A DNA stretch of 32,184 bases from assembly GCA_046705265.1 (NCBI GenBank), contig JBJKQL010000086.1:1-32184 (forward strand), read 5' to 3'. Positions 14,421 through 24,357 of this stretch are shown piece after piece (within the stretch, counting starts at the first letter, position 1; each line of letters opens with the position of its first letter). The notes beneath the pieces were generated by a model that searched no databases, had not been told where the DNA came from, and saw only the letters and a list, made by a program, of their open reading frames with translations. The stretch is from JAJYTL01 sp046705265 (GTDB taxonomy: Bacteria; Pseudomonadota; Alphaproteobacteria; Ferrovibrionales; Ferrovibrionaceae). The position numbers were made by a program, and so were the translations under genes.

Positions 14421-14458
14421 CGCTCGAGCCGGCTGCGGCTCCGCAATAGGGGGGGGCC

Positions 14459-15604
14459 ATGCGCCGCAGTTTGATCGGCGCGACTGTCGGTGTCGTCATT
14501 CTTGGCATCCTGGGTGGTGCCGCTGCTTTCTGGCTGCGCGAGGTGTACCGCGCGCCGGGGCCGGCGCCGAGCGCGGTGGTCGTGGTCGTACCTCGCGGCA
14601 GCGGACTTTCCGCCATCGCGGCAGAGCTTTGCAAGGCTCACGTTATCACGTCGCGCTTCGTATTTGTTGTCGGCACCACGCTGGCAGGTGCCGCGCATCG
14701 ACTTGAAGCGGGCGAATACCGCTTTCCGGCGCATGTCAGTCCGGATCATGCGATGCGGTTGATGGTCGAGGGTCAGACGGTGGTTCACCGTCTGACCATT
14801 CCCGAGGGCCTTACGACACCGGAGGTTATGGCGCTGATCGCCAAGGCGCCGGCACTGAGCGGGCCGCTGCCCTCGGCGCCGCCTGAAGGCGTTCTTCGCC
14901 CGCAAACCTACGACTATTCTCTCGGTACGACCCGGACGGCGATGATCGCTCGTCTCGAACAGGCGATGAAGAAGGAAGTTGCGAAGCTTTGGGCCGATCG
15001 GGCACCGGGTCTCCAACTTAAGACACCGGAGCAGGCCGTGATCCTGGCCTCCATGATCGAAAAAGAGACGGCATTGCCCGTGGAACGGCCCTTGGTTGCC
15101 GGGGTTTTCTATAATCGGCTTCGGCGTGACATGCCGCTACAATCGGACCCGACGGTGATTTTTGCCTTGACCAAAGGCAAGGGTCCGCTCGGCCGTCCCT
15201 TGAGCGATGCCGATCTCGCCACGCCCTCGCCTTACAATACCTACCGAGTCAGGGGCTTGCCACCGGGTCCCATTGACAATCCTGGCCAGGCCTCGCTGAT
15301 CGCGGCACTGCATCCGGATACCACTCACGACCTCTACTTCGTCGCTAACGGCAAGGGCGGTCATGTCTTTGCCAAGACGCTCGCTGGACAACTCCGGAAT
15401 GTCGCTCGTTGGCGTAAGATCGAAGATGCTAATGCCGAGAACATGGAGCCAAAGCCTGGCCTAAGGCCGAAGCGCGCTGAGATGCTTGACACGGCGGTTC
15501 CGGAACCCTTGGAGTCGCCGATGGTGGCGCCGCCCAAGCCGTTGCCGTTTCCCGACGCGATCACGCCGCCGCAGACCACGAGGAAGAAAGCTCGGAAGAA
15601 ATAG
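14459..15604 (+). CDS. mltG: Endolytic peptidoglycan transglycosylase MltG
   Basis: An inner-membrane lytic transglycosylase thought to cut nascent glycan strands and end their elongation. The 381-residue protein has one N-terminal membrane segment (residues 5-25), then a periplasmic LysM-like region (PRGSGLSAIAAELC, IPEGLTTPEV). The catalytic YceG domain follows, with ILASMIEKET (Glu201) and LQSDPTVIFAL, SPYNTYRVRGLPPGPI and the closing HVFAKTLAGQLRNVARWR. After about residue 325 comes a 55-residue Pro/Lys-rich tail ending in KKARKK, likely disordered. The ATG is preceded by an unusually long G-run. It is the last gene of the fab cluster. Confidence 0.94.
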   Translation: MRRSLIGATVGVVILGILGGAAAFWLREVYRAPGPAPSAVVVVVPRGSGLSAIAAELCKAHVITSRFVFVVGTTLAGAAHRLEAGEYRFPAHVSPDHAMRLMVEGQTVVHRLTIPEGLTTPEVMALIAKAPALSGPLPSAPPEGVLRPQTYDYSLGTTRTAMIARLEQAMKKEVAKLWADRAPGLQLKTPEQAVILASMIEKETALPVERPLVAGVFYNRLRRDMPLQSDPTVIFALTKGKGPLGRPLSDADLATPSPYNTYRVRGLPPGPIDNPGQASLIAALHPDTTHDLYFVANGKGGHVFAKTLAGQLRNVARWRKIEDANAENMEPKPGLRPKRAEMLDTAVPEPLESPMVAPPKPLPFPDAITPPQTTRKKARKK

Positions 15605-15644
15605 AACAGCGGCGGGCTGCGAACGTCGGGGGCAATAATCCACG

Positions 15645-16541
15645 CTAGAGACTGGGACTGGCGGCGCTCGAGCGGGTCGGCCGCCGGAGGGTCAAGGTAA
15701 CCCACTCACCCTCGACGTCGCGGTGGCAGAGGGCGAGGCCCGCGTAGCGATAGGCCGAAACCACAGCCGGCGCCTGAGAGCGCAGGAGGCCTGAAAGAAC
15801 GGCATGGCCGCCCGGTGCGAGATGGGCCGCGATCGCGGGAGCGAGGCGCACTAGCGGCCGTGCGAAAAGATTGGCGAAAATCAGGTCAAAGGGCGCCTTA
15901 TTGGCACCCCTCCTGGGTCTGAGCCGATTGGCCGGATAAGCGCGAAACCAGGGATAAAGACCATTCCGTCGAGCATTTTCGCGCGCAACATGAACCGCGA
16001 CCGGGTCGATGTCGAGGCCGACGACCGGTTTGTGCCAGAGCCTCGCGGCGGCGAGCCCAAGGACGCCGGTTCCGGTGCCGAAGTCGAGCACTCTCGCTTT
16101 CCGACATCGCCGGCTAAGCGCGGCAAGAGCCCGAAGACAGCCGCGCGTGGTCTCATGATTGCCGGTGCCGAATGCCTGACCCGCTTCAATCAGAAGATCA
16201 AAGCTGGGCCGCGGTTTCCTCGGGTGGTGGCTGCCATGCAGGTGGAAGCGCTGCACCGTGATCGCCTCAAGCGAGGCGAGCGAGGACGCGACCCAATCAA
16301 TCGCGGGGAGCCTAGCGACGGTGATGGCCGCGACCGTCGTCTCCGACAGGGTGGTGGCGAGGGCCGCTGTGAGGGCTCCTTCGTCGGGTTTTGTGGCAAA
16401 GATTGCGGTCATCCGCCAGATGTTGTCGTCCGGGGTCACAGCAAAGGCGCTCACCGAAAGCGCCTCGGCGCCGAGTATAGCCTCCACGACTGGTTGCGCG
16501 GCGGCCGGGACGTCAAGTGAGGCCTGCCAGAGGGTTGGCAC
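15645..16541 (-). CDS. prmA: Ribosomal protein L11 methyltransferase
   Basis: SAM-dependent methylation of ribosomal protein L11 at several amino groups. The 298-residue protein has an N-terminal recognition domain and then the hallmark GQAFGTGNHETTRGCL (121-136). The SAM motif VLDFGTGTGVLGLAAA (with Asp153), the acidic GLDIDPVAV and the FDLIFANLFARPL active-site segment (usually NILA) follow. It starts with GTG at 16541, right after the helicase stop at 16552, with a weak ribosome site, so translation is probably coupled to uvrD. It is convergent with mltG, 40 bp away, with no clear terminator. Confidence 0.9.
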   Translation of the reverse strand: MPTLWQASLDVPAAAQPVVEAILGAEALSVSAFAVTPDDNIWRMTAIFATKPDEGALTAALATTLSETTVAAITVARLPAIDWVASSLASLEAITVQRFHLHGSHHPRKPRPSFDLLIEAGQAFGTGNHETTRGCLRALAALSRRCRKARVLDFGTGTGVLGLAAARLWHKPVVGLDIDPVAVHVARENARRNGLYPWFRAYPANRLRPRRGANKAPFDLIFANLFARPLVRLAPAIAAHLAPGGHAVLSGLLRSQAPAVVSAYRYAGLALCHRDVEGEWVTLTLRRPTRSSAASPSL

Positions 16542-16551
16542 GGACGCGATG

Positions 16552-18846
16552 TTAGGCGGAGCGCACGAAACTCGAGATCACCCGCTTGCGGCCGGCGTGA
16601 TCGAAGTCGATCTCAAGACGGTCGCCATCCACATGGACGATCGTTCCCGTGCCGAATTTGGCGTGGAAAACGCGGCCGCCGCGGCGAAATTCGCTGCTTC
16701 CCGCTTTGCTCGGAACCTCATCTGCCTCCTCCCGCCACCTCTGGCGCATCGTGCCGCCGCGCCAGCGATACGCCGGCGGTTCGAGTAAGCTGCTCGCGCT
16801 GGCGCCACCGAAACCGGCATTCGCTGTGACGTCGTCATCCCAACGGGTGTCCGGCTGAGAGCCATAGAGGCCTCCCTCGATCTGCCGTTCGACAGTTTCC
16901 GCGGGCAACTCATCAATGAAACGGCTCGGAATCGTGGCCTGCCATTGATTGTAGATGCGCCGATTGGCGGCAAACGAGATGATGCAGTGTTTGCGGGCGC
17001 GTGTCAGCCCGACATACGCCAGCCGCCGCTCTTCCTCGAGAGCGCCGTTGCCGCCCTGATCGAGCGCGCGCTGGTGCGGGAACAACCCTTCTTCCCAGCC
17101 GGGCAGAAACACCGTATCGAATTCAAGGCCCTTCGCGGCGTGAAGGGTCATCAGGCTCACCGCCTCGCCGTTCGCTTCGGCGTCGTTGTCGGTGACCAGC
17201 GCCACGTGATCGAGGAAGCCGCTCAGGGTGTCGAACTGGCCAACTGCGCGCCCCAGCTCCTTAAGGTTTTCCAGGCGGCCCGGCGCTTCGATCGACTTGT
17301 CCTGCTGCCACATTCCGGTATAGCCGCTCTCATCCAATACCAGGGCGGCAATCTCGACATGGGGCATGGTGGCGAGAAGCGATCGCCAGCGGTCGAAATC
17401 GGTGACCAGTTTGTTCAAGGTCGAGCGCTGCCGCGGCTTGATTTCGTCGGTGGTGACGAGGCGGCGGGCGGCTTGCATCACCGAGCTGGTATCGGCACGA
17501 GCGACGCGACGAAGGACCTGCAACGTCGTGTCGCCGAGGCCCCGTTTCGGCACGTTCAGGATACGTTCGAAAGCGAGATCGTCATCGGGCTGGGTGACGA
17601 GGCGGAAATAGGCGAGGGCATCCCGGATCTCCAACCGTTCGTAGAAGCGCAGGCCGCCGACCACACGATAAGACAGGCCGAGCGTGATGAAACGTTCTTC
17701 GAAGGCCCGGGTTTGGAATCCCGCCCGGACCAGAATCGCCATCGAGGACAGGGATTCCTGGTTTCGTTGCTTGGCTTCGATGGTCTCGCCCACCAGGCGA
17801 GCCTCTTCCTCCTGGTCCCAGACGCCGCAAAGACGCACTTTCTCGCCGCCTCCTCGATCGGTCCAGAGGGTCTTGCCCAATCGCCCGCGATTGTGCGCGA
17901 TGAGGCCGGAAGCGGCAGCCAGGATATGCGGCGTCGAGCGGTAGTTCTTTTCCAGGCGGATGATGCGGGCGCCTTCAAAATCCTGTTCGAAGCGGAGGAT
18001 GTTGCCAACTTCGGCGCCGCGCCAGCCATAGATCGACTGGTCATCGTCGCCAACGCAGCAGATATTGCGCTGCTCGCGCGCCAAATGCCGGAGCCAGAGA
18101 TATTGTGCGATGTTGGTGTCCTGATACTCGTCCACCAGGATATAGCGGAAGCGGCGTTGCCATTCGGCGAGGATGTCCGGCTCAGAGGCCAGGATTTCCA
18201 GGTTGTGCAGGAGAAGATCGCCGAAATCGCAGGCGTTCAGCGTGCGCAGGCGATCACGATAGAGCCTATAGAAGGCAAGCGAGCGGCCGTTGGCGAAGGT
18301 GCCGATTTCTCCCTCCGGCACCTTTTCCGGCGTCAATCCGCGATCTTTCCAGCGGTCGATGATGGCGGCGAGGGTTTTCGCCGGCCAGCGTTTCTCGTCG
18401 ACATTCTCGGCTTGAAGGAGCTGCTTCAGGAGACGCAAATGGTCGTCGGTATCGATGATCGTGAAGTTGTCCTTGAGCCCAACGATTTCGGCATGGCGGC
18501 GGAGCATGCGGGCGGCGATCGAATGGAAGGTCCCGAGCCACAGTCCCTCAACGGCGGCGCCAACCATGCCCTCGATGCGCTCGCGCATCTCGCGCGCCGC
18601 CTTGTTGGTAAAGGTAACGGCAAGAATTTGCGACGGAAATGCGAGCCGTAAATTCAGGATATGAGCGAGACGGGTGGTCAGCACGCGGGTCTTGCCGGTT
18701 CCGGCGCCGGCAAGAATCAGCACCGGGCCCTCCGTGGCTTCGACGGCCTCGCGCTGCGCCTCGTTGAGCTCGTTGGATAGCGGCGCCCTCTGCGGCGCGT
18801 GGCCCTCCGAGCCGTTCCGCAGGTTGAGGGAGTTACTCGTACTCAT
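16552..18846 (-). CDS. uvrD: ATP-dependent DNA helicase UvrD/PcrA
   Basis: A superfamily 1A 3'-5' helicase for nucleotide-excision and mismatch repair and for removing stalled polymerases or RecA filaments. The 764-residue protein has all motifs: Q-motif NEAQREAV, Walker A AGAGTGKT (46-53), Ia VTFTNKAAREM, II DEYQDTN (239-245), III GDDDQSIYGWRGA (266-278), IV RLEKNYRST, V MTLHAAKGLEFD and VI EERRLAYVGLTRAR. The C-terminus ends in a Tudor-like RNA polymerase-binding domain (GRVFHAKFGTGTIVHVDGDRLEIDFDHAGRK), as in PcrA. The chosen ATG at 18846 gives the usual length; the open frame beyond it is not homologous. Operon with prmA. Confidence 0.96.
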   Translation of the reverse strand: MSTSNSLNLRNGSEGHAPQRAPLSNELNEAQREAVEATEGPVLILAGAGTGKTRVLTTRLAHILNLRLAFPSQILAVTFTNKAAREMRERIEGMVGAAVEGLWLGTFHSIAARMLRRHAEIVGLKDNFTIIDTDDHLRLLKQLLQAENVDEKRWPAKTLAAIIDRWKDRGLTPEKVPEGEIGTFANGRSLAFYRLYRDRLRTLNACDFGDLLLHNLEILASEPDILAEWQRRFRYILVDEYQDTNIAQYLWLRHLAREQRNICCVGDDDQSIYGWRGAEVGNILRFEQDFEGARIIRLEKNYRSTPHILAAASGLIAHNRGRLGKTLWTDRGGGEKVRLCGVWDQEEEARLVGETIEAKQRNQESLSSMAILVRAGFQTRAFEERFITLGLSYRVVGGLRFYERLEIRDALAYFRLVTQPDDDLAFERILNVPKRGLGDTTLQVLRRVARADTSSVMQAARRLVTTDEIKPRQRSTLNKLVTDFDRWRSLLATMPHVEIAALVLDESGYTGMWQQDKSIEAPGRLENLKELGRAVGQFDTLSGFLDHVALVTDNDAEANGEAVSLMTLHAAKGLEFDTVFLPGWEEGLFPHQRALDQGGNGALEEERRLAYVGLTRARKHCIISFAANRRIYNQWQATIPSRFIDELPAETVERQIEGGLYGSQPDTRWDDDVTANAGFGGASASSLLEPPAYRWRGGTMRQRWREEADEVPSKAGSSEFRRGGRVFHAKFGTGTIVHVDGDRLEIDFDHAGRKRVISSFVRSA

Positions 18847-19009
18847 TGTCCTTATATACGCCCTGCCCGGTCGGGACGGTAGAGGGCAAGGCGTGACGAC
18901 GACAAATCCTTGCTTGTTCACGGCTTTCGGCTCCGAATCGCGGGTGATTTGACCGAGGCGAAGCCGGCGTGATATGCAGCGCGAGACCCGAATCGTGAGG
19001 GAGAACCGG

Positions 19010-19696
19010 ATGACAAGCAGACTCCACCACATCCGGGCCTGCGTCTTCGATGCCTACGGCACGCTTTTCGATGTCAACGCCGCGGCCGCCAAGGCACGTG
19101 ATCAGCTTGGGCAAAAGTGGCAGCCTTTGGCCGAGATGTGGCGTACCAAGCAGCTGCAATATACGTGGCTTCGCTCGCTTATGGGCCGGCATGCCGATTT
19201 CTGGCAGGTGACCGAAGATGCCCTCGATTTTGCCCTGGCCGGTCTAAAGATCGAGGATCAGGCCTTGCGTCGGCGCCTTCTCAGTCTCTATCTCGAACTC
19301 GATGCCTATCCCGAAGTGAAGGATGTTTTGGACAAGCTTCGGGGCATGGGGGTAGGGCGTGCCATTCTCTCGAACGGCTCGCCCCGGATGTTGGCCGCAG
19401 CGGTCCGGAGCGCTGGTCTCCATCGCGCTTTCGATGCCGTGCTCTCGGTCGAATCGGCCGGCGTCTTCAAGCCGAGCGGTCGTGTCTATCAACTCGCGGT
19501 CGATTGCTTCAAGGTCAAGCCCGACGAACTATGCTTCGTGTCGTCAAACGGCTGGGATGCCTTCGCCGCCAAGGCGTTCGGCTTCCGAGTCCTGTGGTGC
19601 AACCGCTCGGGCCAGCCGCCGGAGCGCATGCCGGAGGCACCGGACGGCGAAATGAAGTCGCTCGCGGAATTGCCGGACTGGATCGGCAAGGCGTGA
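19010..19696 (+). CDS. Haloacid dehalogenase, type II
   Basis: Hydrolyses L-2-haloalkanoic acids to D-2-hydroxy acids with inversion. The 228-residue protein keeps every residue described for L-2-haloacid dehalogenases: nucleophile Asp14 and Thr18 (FDAYGTLFD), Arg45, Ser121 (LSNGSP), Lys154 and Tyr160 (FKPSGRVYQL), and Ser178, Asn180 and Asp183 (SSNGWD). This makes real dehalogenase chemistry plausible rather than a generic HAD phosphatase. The start is ATG at 19010 with GAGGGAGA upstream. It is divergent from uvrD across a 163-bp spacer and convergent with the beta-oxidation gene. Confidence 0.92.
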   Translation: MTSRLHHIRACVFDAYGTLFDVNAAAAKARDQLGQKWQPLAEMWRTKQLQYTWLRSLMGRHADFWQVTEDALDFALAGLKIEDQALRRRLLSLYLELDAYPEVKDVLDKLRGMGVGRAILSNGSPRMLAAAVRSAGLHRAFDAVLSVESAGVFKPSGRVYQLAVDCFKVKPDELCFVSSNGWDAFAAKAFGFRVLWCNRSGQPPERMPEAPDGEMKSLAELPDWIGKA

Positions 19697-19738
19697 AGCC
19701 AGACTAGCGCCCCGGCTCCTGCCTTTCGCCAGCAGCGG

Positions 19739-21832
<2,094 letters not shown>

Positions 21833-21892
21833 CCCTCCTTAATGGCTGGCTCGGTTTGAGGCCATCCTTTGTGTTCAGTGTTGGGGCCCTAT

Positions 21893-21922
21893 TGTATAGG
21901 CGCTTTGGTTTCGCGCGGGCAA
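21893..21922 (-). promoter_or_regulatory. Candidate promoter for the beta-oxidation gene
   Basis: On the minus strand TTGCCC, an 18-bp spacer and TATACA lie about 60 bp upstream of the start. In the 355 bp from 21833 to 22187 this promoter and the decarboxylase promoter and leader start are all I can identify; 21923-22048 shows nothing recognisable. Confidence 0.4.
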
Positions 21923-22048
21923 CCCGTTGCGGTTCGCCATAGGCGATTTGCAGCGGCCTGTTGGCTGCGGTGCGGTGGCGGGCAGGCAGCGCGCCAAGCG
22001 GCCGTCGGCGGCAGGTAAAGAAATTCTTGTGTCGGATGCAGATTTCGT

Positions 22049-22076
22049 TTGCGTTCCAGGAAGCTTGCTTTATATA
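22049..22076 (+). promoter_or_regulatory. Candidate promoter of the decarboxylase leader
   Basis: TTGCGT, a 16-bp spacer and TATATA (with an overlapping TATAGC) lie in an AT-richer patch. Transcription would start near 22083, giving a leader of about 325 nt before the decarboxylase. Confidence 0.45.
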
Positions 22077-22082
22077 GCGAAA

Positions 22083-22407
22083 TACTGACGCACCCGCACG
22101 TGCCTATGGCCCTTGGTGGTTATGCAACGACGTAAGGCGTCCTTTTTGGATATTCCGGCGATAGCCGGTGCCGAGAGGGAAACTACGATGTTGAACCAAG
22201 TCGGCCGAAAGGCCACACTCGAGCTGATTGTGCTTCTGCGCCGCACGGCCGTCGCCCGACGGGCTGATTATCGCGCCCTGATCGGACGCAAGAATCCTCT
22301 CTCAAGTCTGTAGGCCGGGGGCCGGTTTTTCGGTCGCCCGGGGTGGGACTGCCCCACCTGATGTTCGTCAACGTCCCCGCATCGGAGACCAGCGGAGGGT
22401 TGTCGCC
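22083..22407 (+). promoter_or_regulatory. Long structured leader of the decarboxylase gene (speF-type candidate)
   Basis: The leader holds a small hairpin CCGGC-GATA-GCCGG (22155-22168) and a short ORF (22188-22313). A strong imperfect stem (22315-22341, CCGGGGGCCG with CGGTCGCCCGG around a U-run) and a second stem GGTGGG-ACTG-CCCCACC (22342-22358) follow. The ribosome site GGAGGG comes last. A conserved speF leader motif upstream of ornithine decarboxylase is known in Alphaproteobacteria; membership is inferred from position and not confirmed by consensus. The arrangement suits control of decarboxylase expression by polyamine or amino acid levels. Confidence 0.5.
22188..22313 (+). CDS. Putative 41-residue leader peptide upstream of the decarboxylase
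   Basis: An ATG with a good ribosome site (GAGAGGGA, about 8 nt upstream) opens a 41-codon frame starting MLNQVGRKATLELIV and ending KNPLSSL. It is rich in arginine, with LLRRTAVARRADYR in the middle. The frame could also start at an ATG at 22122, but that has no clear ribosome site. The stop lies directly against the first leader hairpin, so ribosome stalling could change folding. Gammaproteobacterial speF is controlled by an arginine-containing leader peptide that senses ornithine; a similar role here is inference. It could also be an ORF by chance. Confidence 0.4.
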   Translation: MLNQVGRKATLELIVLLRRTAVARRADYRALIGRKNPLSSL

Positions 22408-23541
22408 ATGACGGAGAAGATTCTTAAGTTTCTTGCGGACGAACGTCCCGATACGCCGTGCCTCGTGATCGACCTCGACGTGATCGAGGCCAATTATCTT
22501 GAACTCAACCGGGTCATGCCGGAAGCCAAGATCTATTATGCCATGAAGGCAACGCCGATGCGGGACGTGCTCGTGCGGCTGGCCAAGCTTGGCTCGCATT
22601 TCGATACGGCAAGCCTCGGGGAGATCGAGGCCTGTCTCGCGCTTGGCATTGATCCGGAGCGCATTTCCTTCGGCAATACGATCAAGAAGGAGCGCGACAT
22701 CGCCGCCGCCTATGCTCAAGGTGTCCGCCTTTTCGCCTTCGACAGCAAGGGGGAGCTTGAGAAGCTTGCTCGCGCGGCGCCCGGTGCGCGCGTCTTCTGC
22801 CGCGTGCTGGTGGAATGCTCGGGCGCCGAATGGCCACTGTCCCGTAAGTTCGGCTGCTCGCCGGAAATGGCAATGGACCTTATGGCGCAAGCAGGCGAAC
22901 TCGGACTCGAAGCCTATGGGCTGTCGTTCCACGTCGGCTCGCAACAGACCCACGGAAAGCAGTGGCGCAAGGCCATCGCCCGCATGGCGAAGATATTCGC
23001 GGCGCTGCGTGAGCGCGGCGTCGAACTGAAGATGCTCAATCTGGGCGGCGGTTTTCCGATCCGTTATCGCGACCCGGTGGCCCCGGTCGAGAAGTACACG
23101 CGGATCGTCATGGATGCGGTGCGGGCCTACTTTGGGAACCGTTTGCCGGAACTGATCCTTGAGCCGGGACGTTCCTTGACCGGCGATGCGGGCATTATCC
23201 AGAGCGAAGTCGTGTTGATCTCGGAAAAGTGTTACGGCGGCGACCCGCAGCGTTGGGTATATCTCGATATCGGCAAGTTCTCCGGCCTTGCCGAGACGAT
23301 GGACGAGAATATCAAGTACGCGATCCGTACCCCGCGAGACGGTGGCGCCGTAGGCCCTGCCGTACTTGCCGGGCCAACTTGCGACAGCGCCGATATTCTT
23401 TATGAAAAGACGGATTACCGGCTGCCGCTTGCGTTGAGTGTCGGAGACAAGGTTGAAATACTCGCGACGGGCGCCTATACGGCAAGTTACTCCTCGGTTG
23501 GCTTCAATGGCTTCCCGCCGCTTGCCACCTATTGCATTTGA
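22408..23541 (+). CDS. Ornithine/lysine decarboxylase, fold type III PLP enzyme
   Basis: Makes putrescine or cadaverine by decarboxylating ornithine or lysine. The 377-residue alanine racemase-fold enzyme resembles eukaryotic ornithine decarboxylase. PLP lysine is Lys47 (YYAMKATP), with His175 (FHVGSQ), the phosphate-binding LGGGFP (212-217), EPGR (252-255), the catalytic cysteine loop GPTCDSAD (Cys325, Asp326) and the C-terminal GAYTASYSSVGFNGFPP. No biotin, arginine decarboxylase or diaminopimelate features are seen. Alphaproteobacterial members are often active on both ornithine and lysine; the preference cannot be read here. The ATG has GGAGGG 9 nt upstream. It sits alone behind a long structured leader. 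Confidence 0.92.
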   Translation: MTEKILKFLADERPDTPCLVIDLDVIEANYLELNRVMPEAKIYYAMKATPMRDVLVRLAKLGSHFDTASLGEIEACLALGIDPERISFGNTIKKERDIAAAYAQGVRLFAFDSKGELEKLARAAPGARVFCRVLVECSGAEWPLSRKFGCSPEMAMDLMAQAGELGLEAYGLSFHVGSQQTHGKQWRKAIARMAKIFAALRERGVELKMLNLGGGFPIRYRDPVAPVEKYTRIVMDAVRAYFGNRLPELILEPGRSLTGDAGIIQSEVVLISEKCYGGDPQRWVYLDIGKFSGLAETMDENIKYAIRTPRDGGAVGPAVLAGPTCDSADILYEKTDYRLPLALSVGDKVEILATGAYTASYSSVGFNGFPPLATYCI

Positions 23542-23640
23542 AACGAGGCGAATTTCGGTAGTTCCTGCGGGCGGGACCATACCGGCTTGCCAGTGATCCC
23601 TCCGTCGCCCTTGCTCTCGATCCATGGAATGGAGTTTTCT

Positions 23641-23673
23641 TACCCTCCGGCATTGTAATGATGCCGGAGGGTA
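23641..23673. promoter_or_regulatory. 13-bp perfect inverted repeat before the glycosylase gene
   Basis: TACCCTCCGGCAT and ATGCCGGAGGGTA are perfectly complementary around a 7-nt centre. No U-tract follows on either strand, so it is not a standard terminator. It overlaps a possible promoter (TTGTAA, 18 bp, TATAGG at 23677-23682) whose transcript would start almost at the glycosylase ATG. It could be a repressor operator or a 3' stabilising stem for the decarboxylase mRNA. Confidence 0.5.
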
Positions 23674-23690
23674 GACTATAGGCTCGGCGG

Positions 23691-24356
23691 ATGTTGCGGA
23701 GAGGGTTGCGATTGGAACGAGAGCGGGAGCCGCTTGCTGAACTTTTGCGCGAGATTCGCACCTGCCAGGCTTGCGCGGCAAACCTGCCGCTCGGGCCGAG
23801 ACCGGTGCTGCAGGTGGGGTCGACGGCGCGGCTTCTTATATGCGGCCAGGCTCCCGGGACCAAGGTGCACGCGACCGGCCTTCCCTACCATGACCGGTCG
23901 GGAGAGCGCCTTCGTGACTGGCTCGGTCTTGCTTCGGAAGTCTTTTATGATGATAACCGGGTCGCCATCGTGCCGATGGGGTTCTGCTATCCCGGCCGCG
24001 ACATTCGCGGCGGCGATCTGCCGCCGCGGGTGGAGTGTGCGATGCGCTGGCGTAAGCGGCTCCTTTCAACCTTGCCGCAGCCCGAGCTCACCCTCTTAAT
24101 CGGCCAGTATGCCATCGCTTGGCATCTCGGTTCGCGACGGAAGGCGACGTTGACCGAGACCGTTGCAGCTTGGCGCGAATATTTGCCGACCTATCTGCCG
24201 TTGCCGCATCCGTCATGGCGCAACACAGGTTGGATTGCGAAGAATCGATGGTTTGAAACGGAATGCGTGCCGGCCCTGCGACAGCGCGTACGGCGGGTTC
24301 TCGCCCTTGGAGAAGGCGACGCGCATTCATCGGGTGAACGACGCAAGACTGGTTAG
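23691..24356 (+). CDS. Uracil-DNA glycosylase superfamily protein
   Basis: A 221-residue protein of the uracil-DNA glycosylase fold. It has the CxxC pair RTCQAC (Cys25, Cys28), the water-activating-type motif LICGQAPGTKVHATGLPYHDRSG (from residue 49) and the DNA-intercalation-type motif LPHPSWRN (171-178). Family 4 enzymes bind a 4Fe-4S cluster with four cysteines; here the second half of the set is not obvious. This subfamily is usually annotated only as uracil-DNA glycosylase family, and the true substrate is unproven. The start is either ATG 23691, which would make a nearly leaderless message, or TTG 23712 with GGAGAGG well spaced. It overlaps no other gene; the lipoprotein gene starts 1 bp later. 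Confidence 0.82.
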   Translation: MLRRGLRLEREREPLAELLREIRTCQACAANLPLGPRPVLQVGSTARLLICGQAPGTKVHATGLPYHDRSGERLRDWLGLASEVFYDDNRVAIVPMGFCYPGRDIRGGDLPPRVECAMRWRKRLLSTLPQPELTLLIGQYAIAWHLGSRRKATLTETVAAWREYLPTYLPLPHPSWRNTGWIAKNRWFETECVPALRQRVRRVLALGEGDAHSSGERRKTG

Positions 24357-24357
24357 C

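Noticed and set aside
16945..18651. 568-codon open frame on the plus strand
   Set aside because: It is antisense to uvrD, has no recognisable domain, and follows from the high-GC codon pattern of the real gene.
22183..23781. 532-codon open frame on the minus strand
   Set aside because: It runs antisense through the decarboxylase and its leader; composition and lack of motifs mark it as a shadow.
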